From Caldilineaceae bacterium (GTDB taxonomy: Bacteria; Chloroflexota; Anaerolineae; Caldilineales; Caldilineaceae), in the NCBI GenBank assembly GCA_022842065.1, contig JALHQH010000041.1, positions 1-64,000 on the forward strand: DNA of 64,000 nt. The letters run 5' to 3'. Positions 35,174 to 43,538 of this stretch are shown here, one piece after another. How positions within the stretch are numbered: the stretch's first letter is position 1; the number at the start of each line of letters is the position of its first letter. A program made the position numbers and the translations under genes. The notes under the pieces were generated by a model. That model was not told where the DNA came from and searched no databases. It saw only the letters and a list, made by a program, of their open reading frames with translations.

Positions 35174-35251
35174 TTAGCTGTGGCGCGCCATGGCGGGTAT
35201 GGAAAGTGCTGCCAGCGCAACAGCTAGAAAAAGAATCATCAGTGTCTCCAT
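35174..35251 (-). CDS. Single-helix membrane microprotein (25 aa)
   Basis: A 25-codon frame preceded by AAAGGAG at 8 nt encodes METLMI, a hydrophobic run (LFLAVALAALSIPA) and the basic end MARHS. The Shine-Dalgarno is among the strongest in the window. It lies 79 bp upstream of the DinB gene on the same strand and may be co-transcribed with it. Size and design match the microprotein at 31970-32050, though the sequences are not similar. Confidence 0.55.
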   Translation of the reverse strand: METLMILFLAVALAALSIPAMARHS

Positions 35252-35444
35252 TGTTAGCTCCTTTGTTATTGTGATGACATTCTTTGTCTCAGCATAACCA
35301 GGATCGCGTTTTCTAAGCGTTTGTCTGCCGTCTTAGCTTATCGCAACGGCATAATTTAGCGATGTGCTTATTTCACCATAAAACTCACCCGTCCAACAGC
35401 AACCAAGCGTTACAAAAAGTATTACAAGGCGGTAGTACTAGGTT

Positions 35445-35897
35445 TTACAGCGGGTGGTTGATTTTTGTGGGGCGTCCCCCTTTCTTGCCATTGATCCGCG
35501 CAGCGGTCGTTTTGGCCGTGGATTTGACTGCGCCCCCACGTCGTCCCATTTCTTGCATCCAGCGTTCTGTGCCAAAGATGCCGGCCAATAGCGCGGCCAG
35601 GCCAAAACTGACCGCTAGTGATTCCCAATGCAGTGACGCGCCGCGTGGCCCTAGTTGTATGTCCGCAATTTGTTCTGGTTTCGCGCCACCTACGCCTTGC
35701 AGAAGATGTGTCGGCAGCAGTAGCGTAACGCCACTTTGCAACTCGATCACAAGCTGATCACTTTCGGCGTTATAGCTAACATGCCGGGCTAGGGCTTCTG
35801 TTTCGAGCTGTCTCTCCCCATCCGCTTGGGCGGCAAGATGCTGCTCTTCAAGCGTTTCTTCCTCTATTTCCCATTTACCGATTTTTACTTTAGCCAT
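35445..35897 (-). CDS. DUF2442-domain protein
   Basis: A 150-residue protein. Residues ~35-90 (RHVSYNAESDQLVIELQSGV, then LLLPTHLLQGVGG and LGPRGASLHWESLAV) form the DUF2442 domain. The C-terminal tail is polar and basic, MGRRGGAVKSTAKTTAAR followed by NGKKGGRP, a pattern common in this group and suggestive of nucleic-acid contact. Its ATG overlaps the stop of the upstream DUF4160 gene (ATGGCTAA), so the two are coupled. DUF4160-DUF2442 pairs are candidate toxin-antitoxin modules; activity is unproven. Confidence 0.8.
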   Translation of the reverse strand: MAKVKIGKWEIEEETLEEQHLAAQADGERQLETEALARHVSYNAESDQLVIELQSGVTLLLPTHLLQGVGGAKPEQIADIQLGPRGASLHWESLAVSFGLAALLAGIFGTERWMQEMGRRGGAVKSTAKTTAARINGKKGGRPTKINHPL

Positions 35898-36132
35898 GAA
35901 TGCGTCTCCATGCTGCCCAAAATTCATCATTATGCTCAGCTACAATGATGAGTGCACGTCGTTCATCTGCACGTCCCATCTGTAGATTGGTGCGGACCTT
36001 TGGTGGCGTATTTTTATTACCCAAATAGATGATAACTTCTCCCTCTGTCTTAAAGACATGAACATGGGCAGGGATATGATCATTTGTATAGATCATTACG
36101 TCAAAACCATCTTGTCGATAAATAGTAGGCAT
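35890..36132 (-). CDS. DUF4160-domain protein
   Basis: An 80-residue protein with the complete DUF4160 pattern: MPTIYRQDGFDVMIYTNDHI, PAHVHVFKTEGEVIIYLG, and the C-terminal EHNDEFWAAWRRIHG. The HxHV motif and the EHNDEFWAAW tail are nearly invariant in the family. It is the first gene of a two-gene unit with the DUF2442 gene, with an 8-bp overlap. In such pairs the DUF4160 member is the suspected toxin. Confidence 0.88.
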   Translation of the reverse strand: MPTIYRQDGFDVMIYTNDHIPAHVHVFKTEGEVIIYLGNKNTPPKVRTNLQMGRADERRALIIVAEHNDEFWAAWRRIHG

Positions 36133-36251
36133 AAGATATGATAACCGAAGCGCTTGGGTTTGTCAATAGCAATTCCACCAACTTATGCATTCGCCACAGC
36201 GGACACAGCGAGATCATCGGCCTATGTGCACTGTGGCAATGGTAAACCCTA

Positions 36252-37946
36252 TTATACCTTGATCCCTGTTTCCAAATGGCGATAAAAAGCGACTTCGAGC
36301 GCCGGTAACGGCGTATTCCCCATGATCAGATCGGCTGCTTTTTCGGCGACCATCATGGTCGGGGCGTAGATGTTGCCGTTGGTGACATAGGGCATTACCG
36401 ATGCATCGACAACCCGTAACCCTTCCACCCCGTGCACCTTCATGCGCTGCGGATCAACTACGGCCAACCCATCCACGCCCATCTTGCAAGTACAGGAGGG
36501 ATGATAGGCGGTTTCGCCGTCGTGTCCTACCCAATCCAGAATCTCTTCGTCACTCTGCACAGCAGGCCCAGGTGAGATCTCGCCCCCGTTGAAGTCGGCA
36601 AAGGTGGGCTGGGCGAGAATATGACGGGCACAGCGGATTGCTTCAACCCACTCGCGCCGGTCCTGCTCAGTCGAAAGATAGTTGAAGCGCAAGGCGGGAT
36701 GTTGCTGCGGGTCGGCTGACTTTAGTTTGACCGAGCCGCGCGCATCCGAGTACATCGGCCCCACATGGACCTGATAGCCGTGGCCATTCACCGGTGCGGT
36801 GCCATCATACCGGACCGCAAGGGGGAGAAAATGAAACATCAGATTCGGGTAAGGCACTTCGTCATTGCTGCGCACAAAGCCCCCCGCCTCGAAGTGGTTG
36901 GTCGCCGCCGGCCCCCGACGGAAGAAGAGCCATTGAAAGCCAATCCACGGCGCGTTGTACCACAACATGGCCGGGTTCATCGAGATTGGCTTGGTGCAAC
37001 TGTGTTGAACATAAACCTCGAGATGATCTTGCAGATTTTCACCCACGCCAGGCAGATCATGGATCACATGAATGTCGAGCGCTTCGAGTTCGGCGGCGTT
37101 GCCAATGCCGGAGAGTTGCAGCAATTGCGGTGAATTGATTGCACCGCCACAACAAATCACTTCGCCCCCATAAAGTTTTTGGGTGCGTCCACGGCCCTGC
37201 CCAATTTCGACCCCAACGGCCCGGTTATCGGCAAAGAGAATGCGGGTGACTAGCACGCGCGTCATCACCGTGAGATTAGGGCGCTGCATGACCGGGTGCA
37301 GATAGGCGCGCGCCGCACTCAAGCGCCGACCGCGATGGACGTTACGGTCAAACGCTGAAAAACCCTCTTGTTGATAGCCATTGACATCTTTGGTGATGGG
37401 GTAGCCGGCTTCTTGCACTGCGTTAAAAAAGGCGCTAAAAAGCGGATTCAAGGTGGCCCCGCGCTCTAAAACCAGCGGCCCTTCTTTGCCCCGAAACGCC
37501 TCCTCCTGATCTGCGCTAACAGCCAGACACTTTTCCATGCGCTTGAAGTAGGGCAGACAGTGGGCATAATCCCATGCCGCCATGCCGGGATCGTGGCTCC
37601 ACTTCTCATAGTCAAGCGGGTTACCACGCTGAAAGATCATGCCGTTGATACTGCTTGATCCGCCCAAGACCTTGCCGCGGCCGTGGGCAATCCGGCGGTT
37701 GTGCATAAAAGGCTCCGGCTCCGACTTGTAGCACCAGTCATAATGTTTATTGCCAATCGGAAAGGTCAGCCCCGCCGGCATGTGGATAAAGATGTCCCAC
37801 AGCGAATCGGGCCGGCCGGCCTCGAGCACCAGCACACGGTGGCCAGGGTCAGCACTCAGGCGGTTGGCCAGGACACAGCCCGCCGAGCCGCCGCCGATGA
37901 TAATGGTGTCGTAGTGGTTGGTTAGTTGGTTGGTTGCTTGGGGCAT
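36252..37946 (-). CDS. GMC-family oxidoreductase, choline dehydrogenase-like
   Basis: A 564-residue FAD enzyme. The dinucleotide motif [17 protein letters not shown] begins at residue ~16; GMC signature 1 is near [18 protein letters not shown], signature 2 near [15 protein letters not shown], and the C-terminal catalytic histidine region is [13 protein letters not shown] with [20 protein letters not shown]. The HPS motif carries the base histidine. It most resembles BetA-like alcohol or choline dehydrogenases; no betaine aldehyde dehydrogenase is adjacent, so the substrate is open. The first codons ([12 protein letters not shown]) come from a CCAA-type low-complexity run that also appears in the leaders of other genes. 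Confidence 0.92.
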   Translation of the reverse strand: MPQATNQLTNHYDTIIIGGGSAGCVLANRLSADPGHRVLVLEAGRPDSLWDIFIHMPAGLTFPIGNKHYDWCYKSEPEPFMHNRRIAHGRGKVLGGSSSINGMIFQRGNPLDYEKWSHDPGMAAWDYAHCLPYFKRMEKCLAVSADQEEAFRGKEGPLVLERGATLNPLFSAFFNAVQEAGYPITKDVNGYQQEGFSAFDRNVHRGRRLSAARAYLHPVMQRPNLTVMTRVLVTRILFADNRAVGVEIGQGRGRTQKLYGGEVICCGGAINSPQLLQLSGIGNAAELEALDIHVIHDLPGVGENLQDHLEVYVQHSCTKPISMNPAMLWYNAPWIGFQWLFFRRGPAATNHFEAGGFVRSNDEVPYPNLMFHFLPLAVRYDGTAPVNGHGYQVHVGPMYSDARGSVKLKSADPQQHPALRFNYLSTEQDRREWVEAIRCARHILAQPTFADFNGGEISPGPAVQSDEEILDWVGHDGETAYHPSCTCKMGVDGLAVVDPQRMKVHGVEGLRVVDASVMPYVTNGNIYAPTMMVAEKAADLIMGNTPLPALEVAFYRHLETGIKV

Positions 37947-38097
37947 GGGGTTAATTTTCCTATTGTTTAGTAATGTTCTGGTCAGTTGTCTGGCGTCGCT
38001 TACTGTACCGTCCGGTTGGTACAGTAAATTAGAAGATTGTATGCGTGGTGATGCCCGATGTCAAGCACTAATCCGCCCAGCTTCTATTCAACTTTGT

Positions 38098-38299
38098 GCA
38101 GAATTTTGGTTCAATGAGATCTTCGGGGGGTGACAAGATCGCCCTGGGCTAAAGCCACAGGGCTACCCAACAACGCCGGGTAAACCCGGCTATAGGAGCT
38201 GGGTTTACCCGGCGTTGTTGGGTAGCCCTGGTGCCCGCTGGGTGCGTTTATGGCGGGGTGATCTTGGCAACCCCCTGAATTCCGGTTGAGCCAGAATTT
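38098..38299. repeat. Long nested palindrome, MITE-like
   Basis: A core hairpin with perfect 29-bp arms, 38159-38187 (AGGGCTACCCAACAACGCCG at the left) and 38201-38229, loop 13, is nested in imperfect outer arms: GGGGGGTGACAAGATCGCCC (38125-38144) against 38254-38273, and CAGAATTTTGGTTCAA near 38098 against 38284-38299. The element lies in the 493-bp gap between divergent GMC and atuA genes. No ORF is present. The rest of the gap holds only the G-poor atuA leader. Confidence 0.85.
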
Positions 38300-38439
38300 T
38301 TCGTCCCTATGGAACGGCCATAACTTGCCGATTACGCGAAAATTTGGCATTATCTCCTAGTCAACCCAAAGTACCTAAACCTATCTACTGCTCTACCTGT
38401 TTACTTGTCTACCGATTTACCGATTTACCTACCCACCCT

Positions 38440-39816
38440 ATGCCTACTGCTACCCATGTACCCATCCACATCGGCGTCGGTGCCGGCTTTGCCGGTGATC
38501 GCTATGAGCCTGCGCTTGATCTGATCACCCAGGCCCCGCTTGATGCTTTGGTCTTTGAACTGCTGGCGGAACGGACGATTGCTCTGGCTCAACGGCGTAA
38601 GCGCACGCAAAGTGGACCCGGTTATGATGAACGGCTGCTGGCACGCCTGCGCCCGATTTTGCTCCATGCCCTGGCCAAAGGGACGGTGATTATCACCAAT
38701 GGTGGGGCGGCTGACCCACGGGCCGCCGGTGTGGCGGTGCAAAAGCTGGCCTGTGAACTTGGCTTCCCAACCTGCCGGATCGCCGTTGTGACCGGCGACG
38801 AGATCAGCGACCGCCTTGATCCAGCTCAGTACACCGTGCTTGAAACCGGTGAATCCCTCCGTGCTTACCAGGAGCGGTTGATCTCGGTTAATGCCTATCT
38901 GGGGATTGAGGGGTTACTCGTTGCCCTGGCGCAGGGGGCGGATGTGATTATTACGGGGCGCACGGCTGATGCTGCGCTCTTTCTGGCCCCACTGGTCCAC
39001 GGCTTTGGTTGGTTGCTGCGCGACTGGGATCGGCTGGCGGCGGGGACGGTGGTTGGACACTTGCTTGAATGCGCCGGGCAGTTGACCGGGGGCTACTTTG
39101 CCGATGGGCTGCGCAAAACGGTGCCAAACTTGGCTGGGCTAGGCTTTCCCTATGCAACGGTAAACGCAGATGGTACTGCACTTTTTGCGAAATTGCCCAA
39201 CAGCGGCGGGCGGCTGAATCGCCGCACCTGTCTGGAGCAACTGCTCTATGAAGTGGATGATCCACAAGCCTATCTGACCCCCGATGTCGTTGTCGATTTT
39301 GGGCAAGTACAATTAACCGCAGTCGGCCCCGATCAGATCAGGGTGCAAGGTGCGGTGGGCCGACCCGCCCCCCCCACGCTCAAGGCGAGTGTCGGCATTG
39401 ATGATGGCTTTCTGGCCAGCGGGGCGATCTCTTATGCCGGTCCTGGCTGTGTGCGGCGGGCACAACTGGCGGCGGCCATCGTGCAAGAACGTTGGGCGAC
39501 CCTTTATGGGCGCGATGCTACCCAACTGCAGGTCAGCTTCATCGGGCAGACTAGTTGTATGCCCTGGCAAGGGTTAACTATGCCTGCCACAAATGAGCCC
39601 GCCGCAACTGAACCGCCAGAAGTGCGGCTACGCATCGCCGGGCAAAGCCTGGAGCAGCAGCCGGCACTCGATCTCGCTCATGAGATCGAAGCGCTCTATA
39701 CCAATGGCCCAGCCGGTGGTGGTGGCATTGAGACTACCGTGCGCCCCACCGTTGGCATCCTTTCGATCCTGGTTGCGCGCGAACTGGTTACACCCCAGGT
39801 GGAACTGTTATGCTGA
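38440..39816 (+). CDS. atuA: AtuA-like protein (DUF1446)
   Basis: A 458-residue protein of the acyclic terpene utilisation AtuA family. Landmarks are IGVGAGFAGDRYEPALDLI, VIITNGGAADPRAAGVAV, VIITGRTADAALFLAPLVH, and a C-terminal acidic/GGGGIETT region. AtuA is needed for citronellol and geraniol growth in Pseudomonas, but homologs are widespread with no assigned reaction. The ATG at 38440 is chosen because similarity begins there; a TTG 96 bp upstream would only add low-complexity leader sequence. No Shine-Dalgarno is visible. The small second-domain gene follows after a palindrome. Confidence 0.85.
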   Translation: MPTATHVPIHIGVGAGFAGDRYEPALDLITQAPLDALVFELLAERTIALAQRRKRTQSGPGYDERLLARLRPILLHALAKGTVIITNGGAADPRAAGVAVQKLACELGFPTCRIAVVTGDEISDRLDPAQYTVLETGESLRAYQERLISVNAYLGIEGLLVALAQGADVIITGRTADAALFLAPLVHGFGWLLRDWDRLAAGTVVGHLLECAGQLTGGYFADGLRKTVPNLAGLGFPYATVNADGTALFAKLPNSGGRLNRRTCLEQLLYEVDDPQAYLTPDVVVDFGQVQLTAVGPDQIRVQGAVGRPAPPTLKASVGIDDGFLASGAISYAGPGCVRRAQLAAAIVQERWATLYGRDATQLQVSFIGQTSCMPWQGLTMPATNEPAATEPPEVRLRIAGQSLEQQPALDLAHEIEALYTNGPAGGGGIETTVRPTVGILSILVARELVTPQVELLC

Positions 39817-39818
39817 GC

Positions 39819-39902
39819 ATAGAACGCGGATTTTACGGATTAGGCGGATTTTCGCTGATTTATCTGCCCAGATCCGCTTAATCCGTAAAATCCGCGTTCT
39901 AT
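39819..39902. repeat. Palindrome of the AGAACGCGGATTT group
   Basis: Arms of 31 bp, 39819-39849 (ATAGAACGCGGATTTTACGG at the left) and 39872-39902, match at 30 of 31 positions, with a 22-nt loop. It starts 2 bp after the atuA stop and ends 28 bp before the next gene of the same pathway. The arm shares ATAGAACGCGGATTT with 7442-7527. Confidence 0.9.
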
Positions 39903-39930
39903 CTACTGCTGTCTTAGACAAGGGGCTGCT

Positions 39931-40269
39931 GTGCCTGATTTACCTTCACTGATTCAACTGATCGAAAAGGCCCACTGCCGTTTTGGTGACAAAGGTGATA
40001 CGGGCCTCTTTGTGTTGGCTCCCTACGATCCTGATGATTTTGCCACACTGCTCAGTCTGGTTACCCCCCAAGCGCTTGCCGCCCATTTTGGTGATCTGGC
40101 GCCGACGCAGATTGAGATTCTGCCCTGTCCCAACCTCTGCGCGGTGGTGATCGTCATGCGCAATAGTTTAGGCGGTGGCGTCACCCGTTCGTTGGCGTTG
40201 GACACCCATGGCAAGACGCGATCCGGCTATCTGTTAGGGATGCAAGTGGCGTGGCCGGGGAGTACATAA
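39931..40269 (+). CDS. AtuA C-terminal ferredoxin-fold-domain protein
   Basis: A 112-residue protein equal to the small C-terminal domain found fused to AtuA in many bacteria. AHCRFGDKGDTGLFVLAPYD and the ending GGGVTRSLALDTHGKT match the family patterns. Here the two parts are separate genes, with a palindromic repeat between them, so either a fission or an ancestral two-gene state is represented. The pair is expected to work together. The frame ends 28 bp before a promoter for a structured transcript. Confidence 0.85.
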   Translation: MPDLPSLIQLIEKAHCRFGDKGDTGLFVLAPYDPDDFATLLSLVTPQALAAHFGDLAPTQIEILPCPNLCAVVIVMRNSLGGGVTRSLALDTHGKTRSGYLLGMQVAWPGST

Positions 40270-40297
40270 CATAAATGCATTTCAGCGCTTTTCAAAG

Positions 40298-40326
40298 TTG
40301 CGTTTCATTGAAAAGCCTGTTATACT
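40298..40326 (+). promoter_or_regulatory. Sigma-70-like promoter before structured RNA
   Basis: TTGCGT (40298-40303) and TATACT (40321-40326) are spaced by 17 bp. The predicted start, near 40333, coincides with the first base of the hairpin element at 40334. Confidence 0.6.
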
Positions 40327-40332
40327 CATCCT

Positions 40333-40398
40333 TAGTCAGTTACAGCGTGCGGTGTCAAAACCGCTATCGGGGGAACGCTGTGACTGACTTTTTTATTT
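40333..40398 (+). ncRNA. Candidate short structured RNA or attenuator
   Basis: A 15-bp stem, AGTCAGTTACAGCGT (40334-40348) with 40375-40389, has one G-U-compatible position. It encloses an inner hairpin GCGGT/ACCGC (40349-40364) and an unpaired CTATCGGGGG segment. A T-rich tract (ACTTTTTTTATTTC) follows at once, the layout of an intrinsic terminator. Together with the promoter just upstream this defines a transcript of about 60-65 nt. It could be a stand-alone small RNA, or an attenuating leader of the TetR gene 150 bp downstream, or merely the atuA operon terminator. It matches no riboswitch class I recognise. Confidence 0.5.
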
Positions 40399-40541
40399 CC
40401 TCGTTTTTGATACCCGTTTACGTTTTATATACACTGCCTCAATGCGCTTTCCATCATCATTAACTGTACGAACCCAAAATTGTCTGATTACAAAATCGTC
40501 GCTTGTCAGCCGTTTTTTGATCGTCGTCGGTTGTTTATAAC

Positions 40542-41096
40542 ATGACCCAACGCCGTAATGCCATTGCAACCCGCGACCTGATCTTTGACGCGTGCAGTCG
40601 TATTTTGCAACGTGATGGGCTCACCAGTTTGACCCTTGACGCAGTTGCGTTGGAAGCCGGCTTGAGTAAAGGTGGCTTGCTCTATCACTTTCCCAGCAAA
40701 GTCGCCTTAATCGAGGCACTCTTCCAACACAACATCGACCGTTTTAATGCCCGCCTGCATGAAATCGTCAGCACCGAAGAGCGTGGCCCTGGTGGTTGGC
40801 TGCGCGCCTATGCGCGCGCTTCCATCGAGCAGATTACCGATCCGGCCAACGCCAGCCTCTATGCCAGCCTCTTCGCCGCAGGGGAACGTTATCCCACTGT
40901 TCTCGCCCTCATGCGCCAAAGTTATGACCGCTGGCAGGCCGAAATTGAAGCCTGTGGTTTTGACCCTGCGACGGCGCTGCTCGTTCGCCTGGCCGTGGAT
41001 GGCTTTTGGTTTACCGAAATGTATCAATTTGCTCCCCTTGATCTAACCGAACGGGCGGCGGTGCTGACTGCCATCCTACGTTTAACTGCGCCATAA
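40542..41096 (+). CDS. TetR-family transcriptional regulator
   Basis: A 184-residue repressor. The N-terminal TetR DNA-binding domain (~5-55) is complete: RDLIFDACSRILQRDGLTSL, LDAVALEAGLSKGGLLYHF and PSKVALIEALF. The C-terminal half resembles TetR_C_6-like ligand domains. It probably controls itself and the LtrA gene 36 bp downstream on the same strand. The ligand is unknown. Confidence 0.92.
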   Translation: MTQRRNAIATRDLIFDACSRILQRDGLTSLTLDAVALEAGLSKGGLLYHFPSKVALIEALFQHNIDRFNARLHEIVSTEERGPGGWLRAYARASIEQITDPANASLYASLFAAGERYPTVLALMRQSYDRWQAEIEACGFDPATALLVRLAVDGFWFTEMYQFAPLDLTERAAVLTAILRLTAP

Positions 41097-41132
41097 TTTC
41101 GTCTGTTTGTAACTACCTCATGGAGTGTGCTA

Positions 41133-42326
41133 ATGAGTGAACCCCACGTTAAACCAGTCAGACGTAGACCGTTAACTGTGCCGATGCAGTCACGGTCGCC
41201 CCACGAAACCCACCGTGCCGCCACGCCGCTCGAACTCTTTTTTGATCTTGTTTTTGTGGTTGCGGTTGCCCAAGCTGCCGCGCATTTACATCATGGCCTG
41301 GCCGAAGCCCATGTTGGCGCAGCGGTGCTCAGTTATGGCATGGTCTTCTTCGCGATCTGGTGGGCGTGGATGAACTTTACCTGGTTTGCTTCGGCCTATG
41401 ATACGGATGATGTGCCCTATCGTCTGGCTGTCTTCCTCCAGATCACCGGCGCACTCATCTTGGCCGCAGGTGTACCACGTGCCTTTGACGAACGTGACTT
41501 TACCATTGTAACTATTGGTTATGGCGTCATGCGCCTGGGCTTGTTGGCCTCATGGCTGCGGGCAGCGCATGCGGCTCCAGCCCATCGTACCACAGCTTAT
41601 CGGTATGTCACTGGGGTGAGTCTGGTGCAAGTGGGGTGGTTTGCGCTGTTGGGGATCCCCGCTGCTTGGCGCTTAAGCGGCTTTGTGATCTTAGTCATCA
41701 TTGAGTTGCTGATCCCGATCTGGGCGGAACGCGCCGCACGCACCAGTTGGCATCCCGGCCATATTGCTGAGCGCTACGGCTTGTTTACAATCATCGTCCT
41801 TGGTGAATCGATCCTCTCTGCTTCCCTGGCGATTCAATCGACCGCGGCCGATGGTGGTCTCAACCTGGAGTTGGCCACCATCATCATTGGCGGTCTTTTA
41901 ACTGTCTTTGCGCTCTGGTGGCTCTATTTTTATCAGCCAATGGCGGATCAACTCACCTCGATGCGTGTTGCGTTCATCTGGGGCTATGGCCATCTGTTGA
42001 TCTTCGCGGCGGTGGCTGCGGTGGGGGCTGGCTTGGCGGTCGCCATTGATCACGCAACCGATCACGGCGAGATTGGCCTGGTGGCTGCCGGTGCGGCCGT
42101 GGCAATTCCCGTGGCACTTTACCTGGTTGCTCTCTGGTTTTTGCATCCACGCGCCCGCGGTCAGGGGCGCGTCTCTTCGCTGCTCCTGCCCTTAGCCGCA
42201 CTCTTGATTTTGTTGACCCCCTTTACCGGTCACGCTGTGCTGTTGACCGGTTTGCTCCTGAGTGGCCTGCTCGCGATCAAGCTGATCCGCCACGAACCAA
42301 ACGATCTTGCTGCGCATGGCGATTAG
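41133..42326 (+). CDS. ltrA: LtrA-family membrane protein
   Basis: A ~397-residue protein with about 12 transmembrane helices of the low-temperature-requirement A family. TPLELFFDLVFVVAVAQAA is the family hallmark near residue 25; WWAWMNFTWFASAYDTDD, GLFTIIVLGESILSAS and WWLYFYQP are also typical. The function is not known despite the name from Listeria. The ATG at 41133 has TGGAG 7 nt upstream and is preferred to the GTG at 41127. It is presumably co-regulated with the TetR gene. Confidence 0.9.
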   Translation: MSEPHVKPVRRRPLTVPMQSRSPHETHRAATPLELFFDLVFVVAVAQAAAHLHHGLAEAHVGAAVLSYGMVFFAIWWAWMNFTWFASAYDTDDVPYRLAVFLQITGALILAAGVPRAFDERDFTIVTIGYGVMRLGLLASWLRAAHAAPAHRTTAYRYVTGVSLVQVGWFALLGIPAAWRLSGFVILVIIELLIPIWAERAARTSWHPGHIAERYGLFTIIVLGESILSASLAIQSTAADGGLNLELATIIIGGLLTVFALWWLYFYQPMADQLTSMRVAFIWGYGHLLIFAAVAAVGAGLAVAIDHATDHGEIGLVAAGAAVAIPVALYLVALWFLHPRARGQGRVSSLLLPLAALLILLTPFTGHAVLLTGLLLSGLLAIKLIRHEPNDLAAHGD

Positions 42327-42333
42327 GTCGCGC

Positions 42334-42416
42334 CCCTGTCATTCCGAGGAACGAAGTGACGAGGAATCTCGGGTTACCCAGATCGAGATTCCTCGCTTCG
42401 CTTCGGTATGACAGGG
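42334..42416. repeat. Dispersed hairpin repeat of the GTCATTCCGAG type
   Basis: Imperfect arms 42334-42371 (CCCTGTCATTCCGAGGAACG at the left) and 42384-42416 pair over most of their length. The text, ATTCCGAGGAACGAAGTGA with CGAGGAATCTCG, belongs to a hairpin repeat I recognise from many unrelated bacterial genomes. It lies between convergent genes and ends 2 bp from the stop of the isomerase gene. Confidence 0.8.
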
Positions 42417-42418
42417 TA

Positions 42419-43195
42419 CTACTGATCACAGATCACAAACGTCTCGCGCAGTGACGCAATCGGATCGCCTTTGGGGCGAAATTCGTGGCCGACGAAGAGC
42501 TCATAGCTGGTCGCTGCGATTGCCTGACAAATCCCGCGATAGTTGAGTTCTTGCGTGTCGTCGAGGTCATTGCGCCCAGGGTTGCCGGCGGTGTGAAAGT
42601 GGCCGATCCATTTGATATTGTCGCGAATCGTGCGGATGATGTCGCCTTCCATGATCGCCATATGGTAGATGTCATAGAGCAATTTGACGCGCGGACTGTT
42701 GACCCGTTCGCAGACGGCGACGCCCCACGCCGTATGGTCACACTGATAGCCAGGGTGATCAACTTTGGAGTTGAGCAGCTCCAAGTTCAGATTGACCCCT
42801 TTTGCCTCTGCATAGGGCGCAATGCGGCGCAAGCCATCGGCCACCGCTTCGATGGCCTCAATTTCGCTCATATGCGGCTGGCGGTTGCCGCTAAAACAGA
42901 TGAGACCGGGAATATTGTGCGTAGCGGCCAGGTCAATCGACTCTTTGAGCTCGGCTTCAATGCGGTCGTGGTTGCTGCGTTTGTTGAGCCCATCGGGCAG
43001 GGAGAGATGGCCACTCATACTGGCGACGGCCAGGCCGTTGGCTTTGGCCAGCGCCATAATTTCCGTAAAGTTGGCTGGGCGTCCCCACAGTTCAATGGCT
43101 GCATAGCCAATCTCCGCGGCGGTTTTGGCCAGATCAGCCAGTTGCATGGTGGCGGGCATAAAGAGTGGGTAACAGATCGATTGTTTGATGGGCAT
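42419..43195 (-). CDS. Hydroxypyruvate isomerase-like TIM-barrel protein
   Basis: A 258-residue TIM-barrel protein of the AP_endonuc_2 family, closest in appearance to hydroxypyruvate isomerase. IGYAAIELWGRPANF, LNLELLNSKVDHPGYQCDH (Glu and His ligands), VKLLYDIYHMAIMEGD, IGHFHTAGNPGRND and YELFVGHEFRP supply the metal-site residues. The ATG at 43195 is preferred, with AAGGA 7 nt upstream; an upstream in-frame start would translate a low-complexity leader. The gene stands alone. It may act in glyoxylate or sugar metabolism. Confidence 0.87.
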   Translation of the reverse strand: MPIKQSICYPLFMPATMQLADLAKTAAEIGYAAIELWGRPANFTEIMALAKANGLAVASMSGHLSLPDGLNKRSNHDRIEAELKESIDLAATHNIPGLICFSGNRQPHMSEIEAIEAVADGLRRIAPYAEAKGVNLNLELLNSKVDHPGYQCDHTAWGVAVCERVNSPRVKLLYDIYHMAIMEGDIIRTIRDNIKWIGHFHTAGNPGRNDLDDTQELNYRGICQAIAATSYELFVGHEFRPKGDPIASLRETFVICDQ

Positions 43196-43354
43196 GGTTG
43201 GTTCCTTGGTGATACGTGATACGTGAAACGTGATTAGGTGATTCGTACGGTATATCATAGAGGAGCGGCTTTGCCAAGTTGCTTTGGGCTATACTAGGGC
43301 AATCGTGTCTAAATTGCCTATCTGTAGAAACCCACCGCAGCAGGTTGACTGCCT

Positions 43355-43404
43355 AGTGCGTTTTAACGCACTTCTGCGTATCAGCCAGTGGTTTCAACCA
43401 CTGG
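43355..43404. repeat. Paired perfect hairpins
   Basis: Two perfect hairpins, 43355-43372 (AGTGCGTT/AACGCACT around TT) and 43385-43404 (CCAGTGGTT/AACCACTGG around TC), stand 12 bp apart. Their centres (TTTTAA and GTTTCAAC) resemble the inner hairpins at 5385-5435. No clear outer stem is seen. They lie in the 343-bp gap between two divergent genes. Confidence 0.75.
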
Positions 43405-43538
43405 GCTTAGGGCTTGTTTGACATGACCTGTAATGCGCGCTAGCATAAGGCCAATCATCCCCTAAGTTGTCCCTGACCCCCAATCATTAACCATTAATTG
43501 TTTTCCATTAATTATTATCCAGCCCTGGAGAAGACTTT

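Noticed and set aside
38344..38439. Upstream TTG start adding 32 residues to the AtuA-like protein
   Set aside because: The extension translates low-complexity leader sequence; family similarity begins at the ATG at 38440.
40333..40398. Known riboswitch (for example preQ1, fluoride or c-di-GMP) at the structured RNA
   Set aside because: The loop and junction bases do not match the consensus of any of these classes as I know them.
42485..43219. Plus-strand frame opposite the hydroxypyruvate-isomerase-like gene
   Set aside because: It is an antisense shadow of a conserved gene with a clear metal-site pattern.
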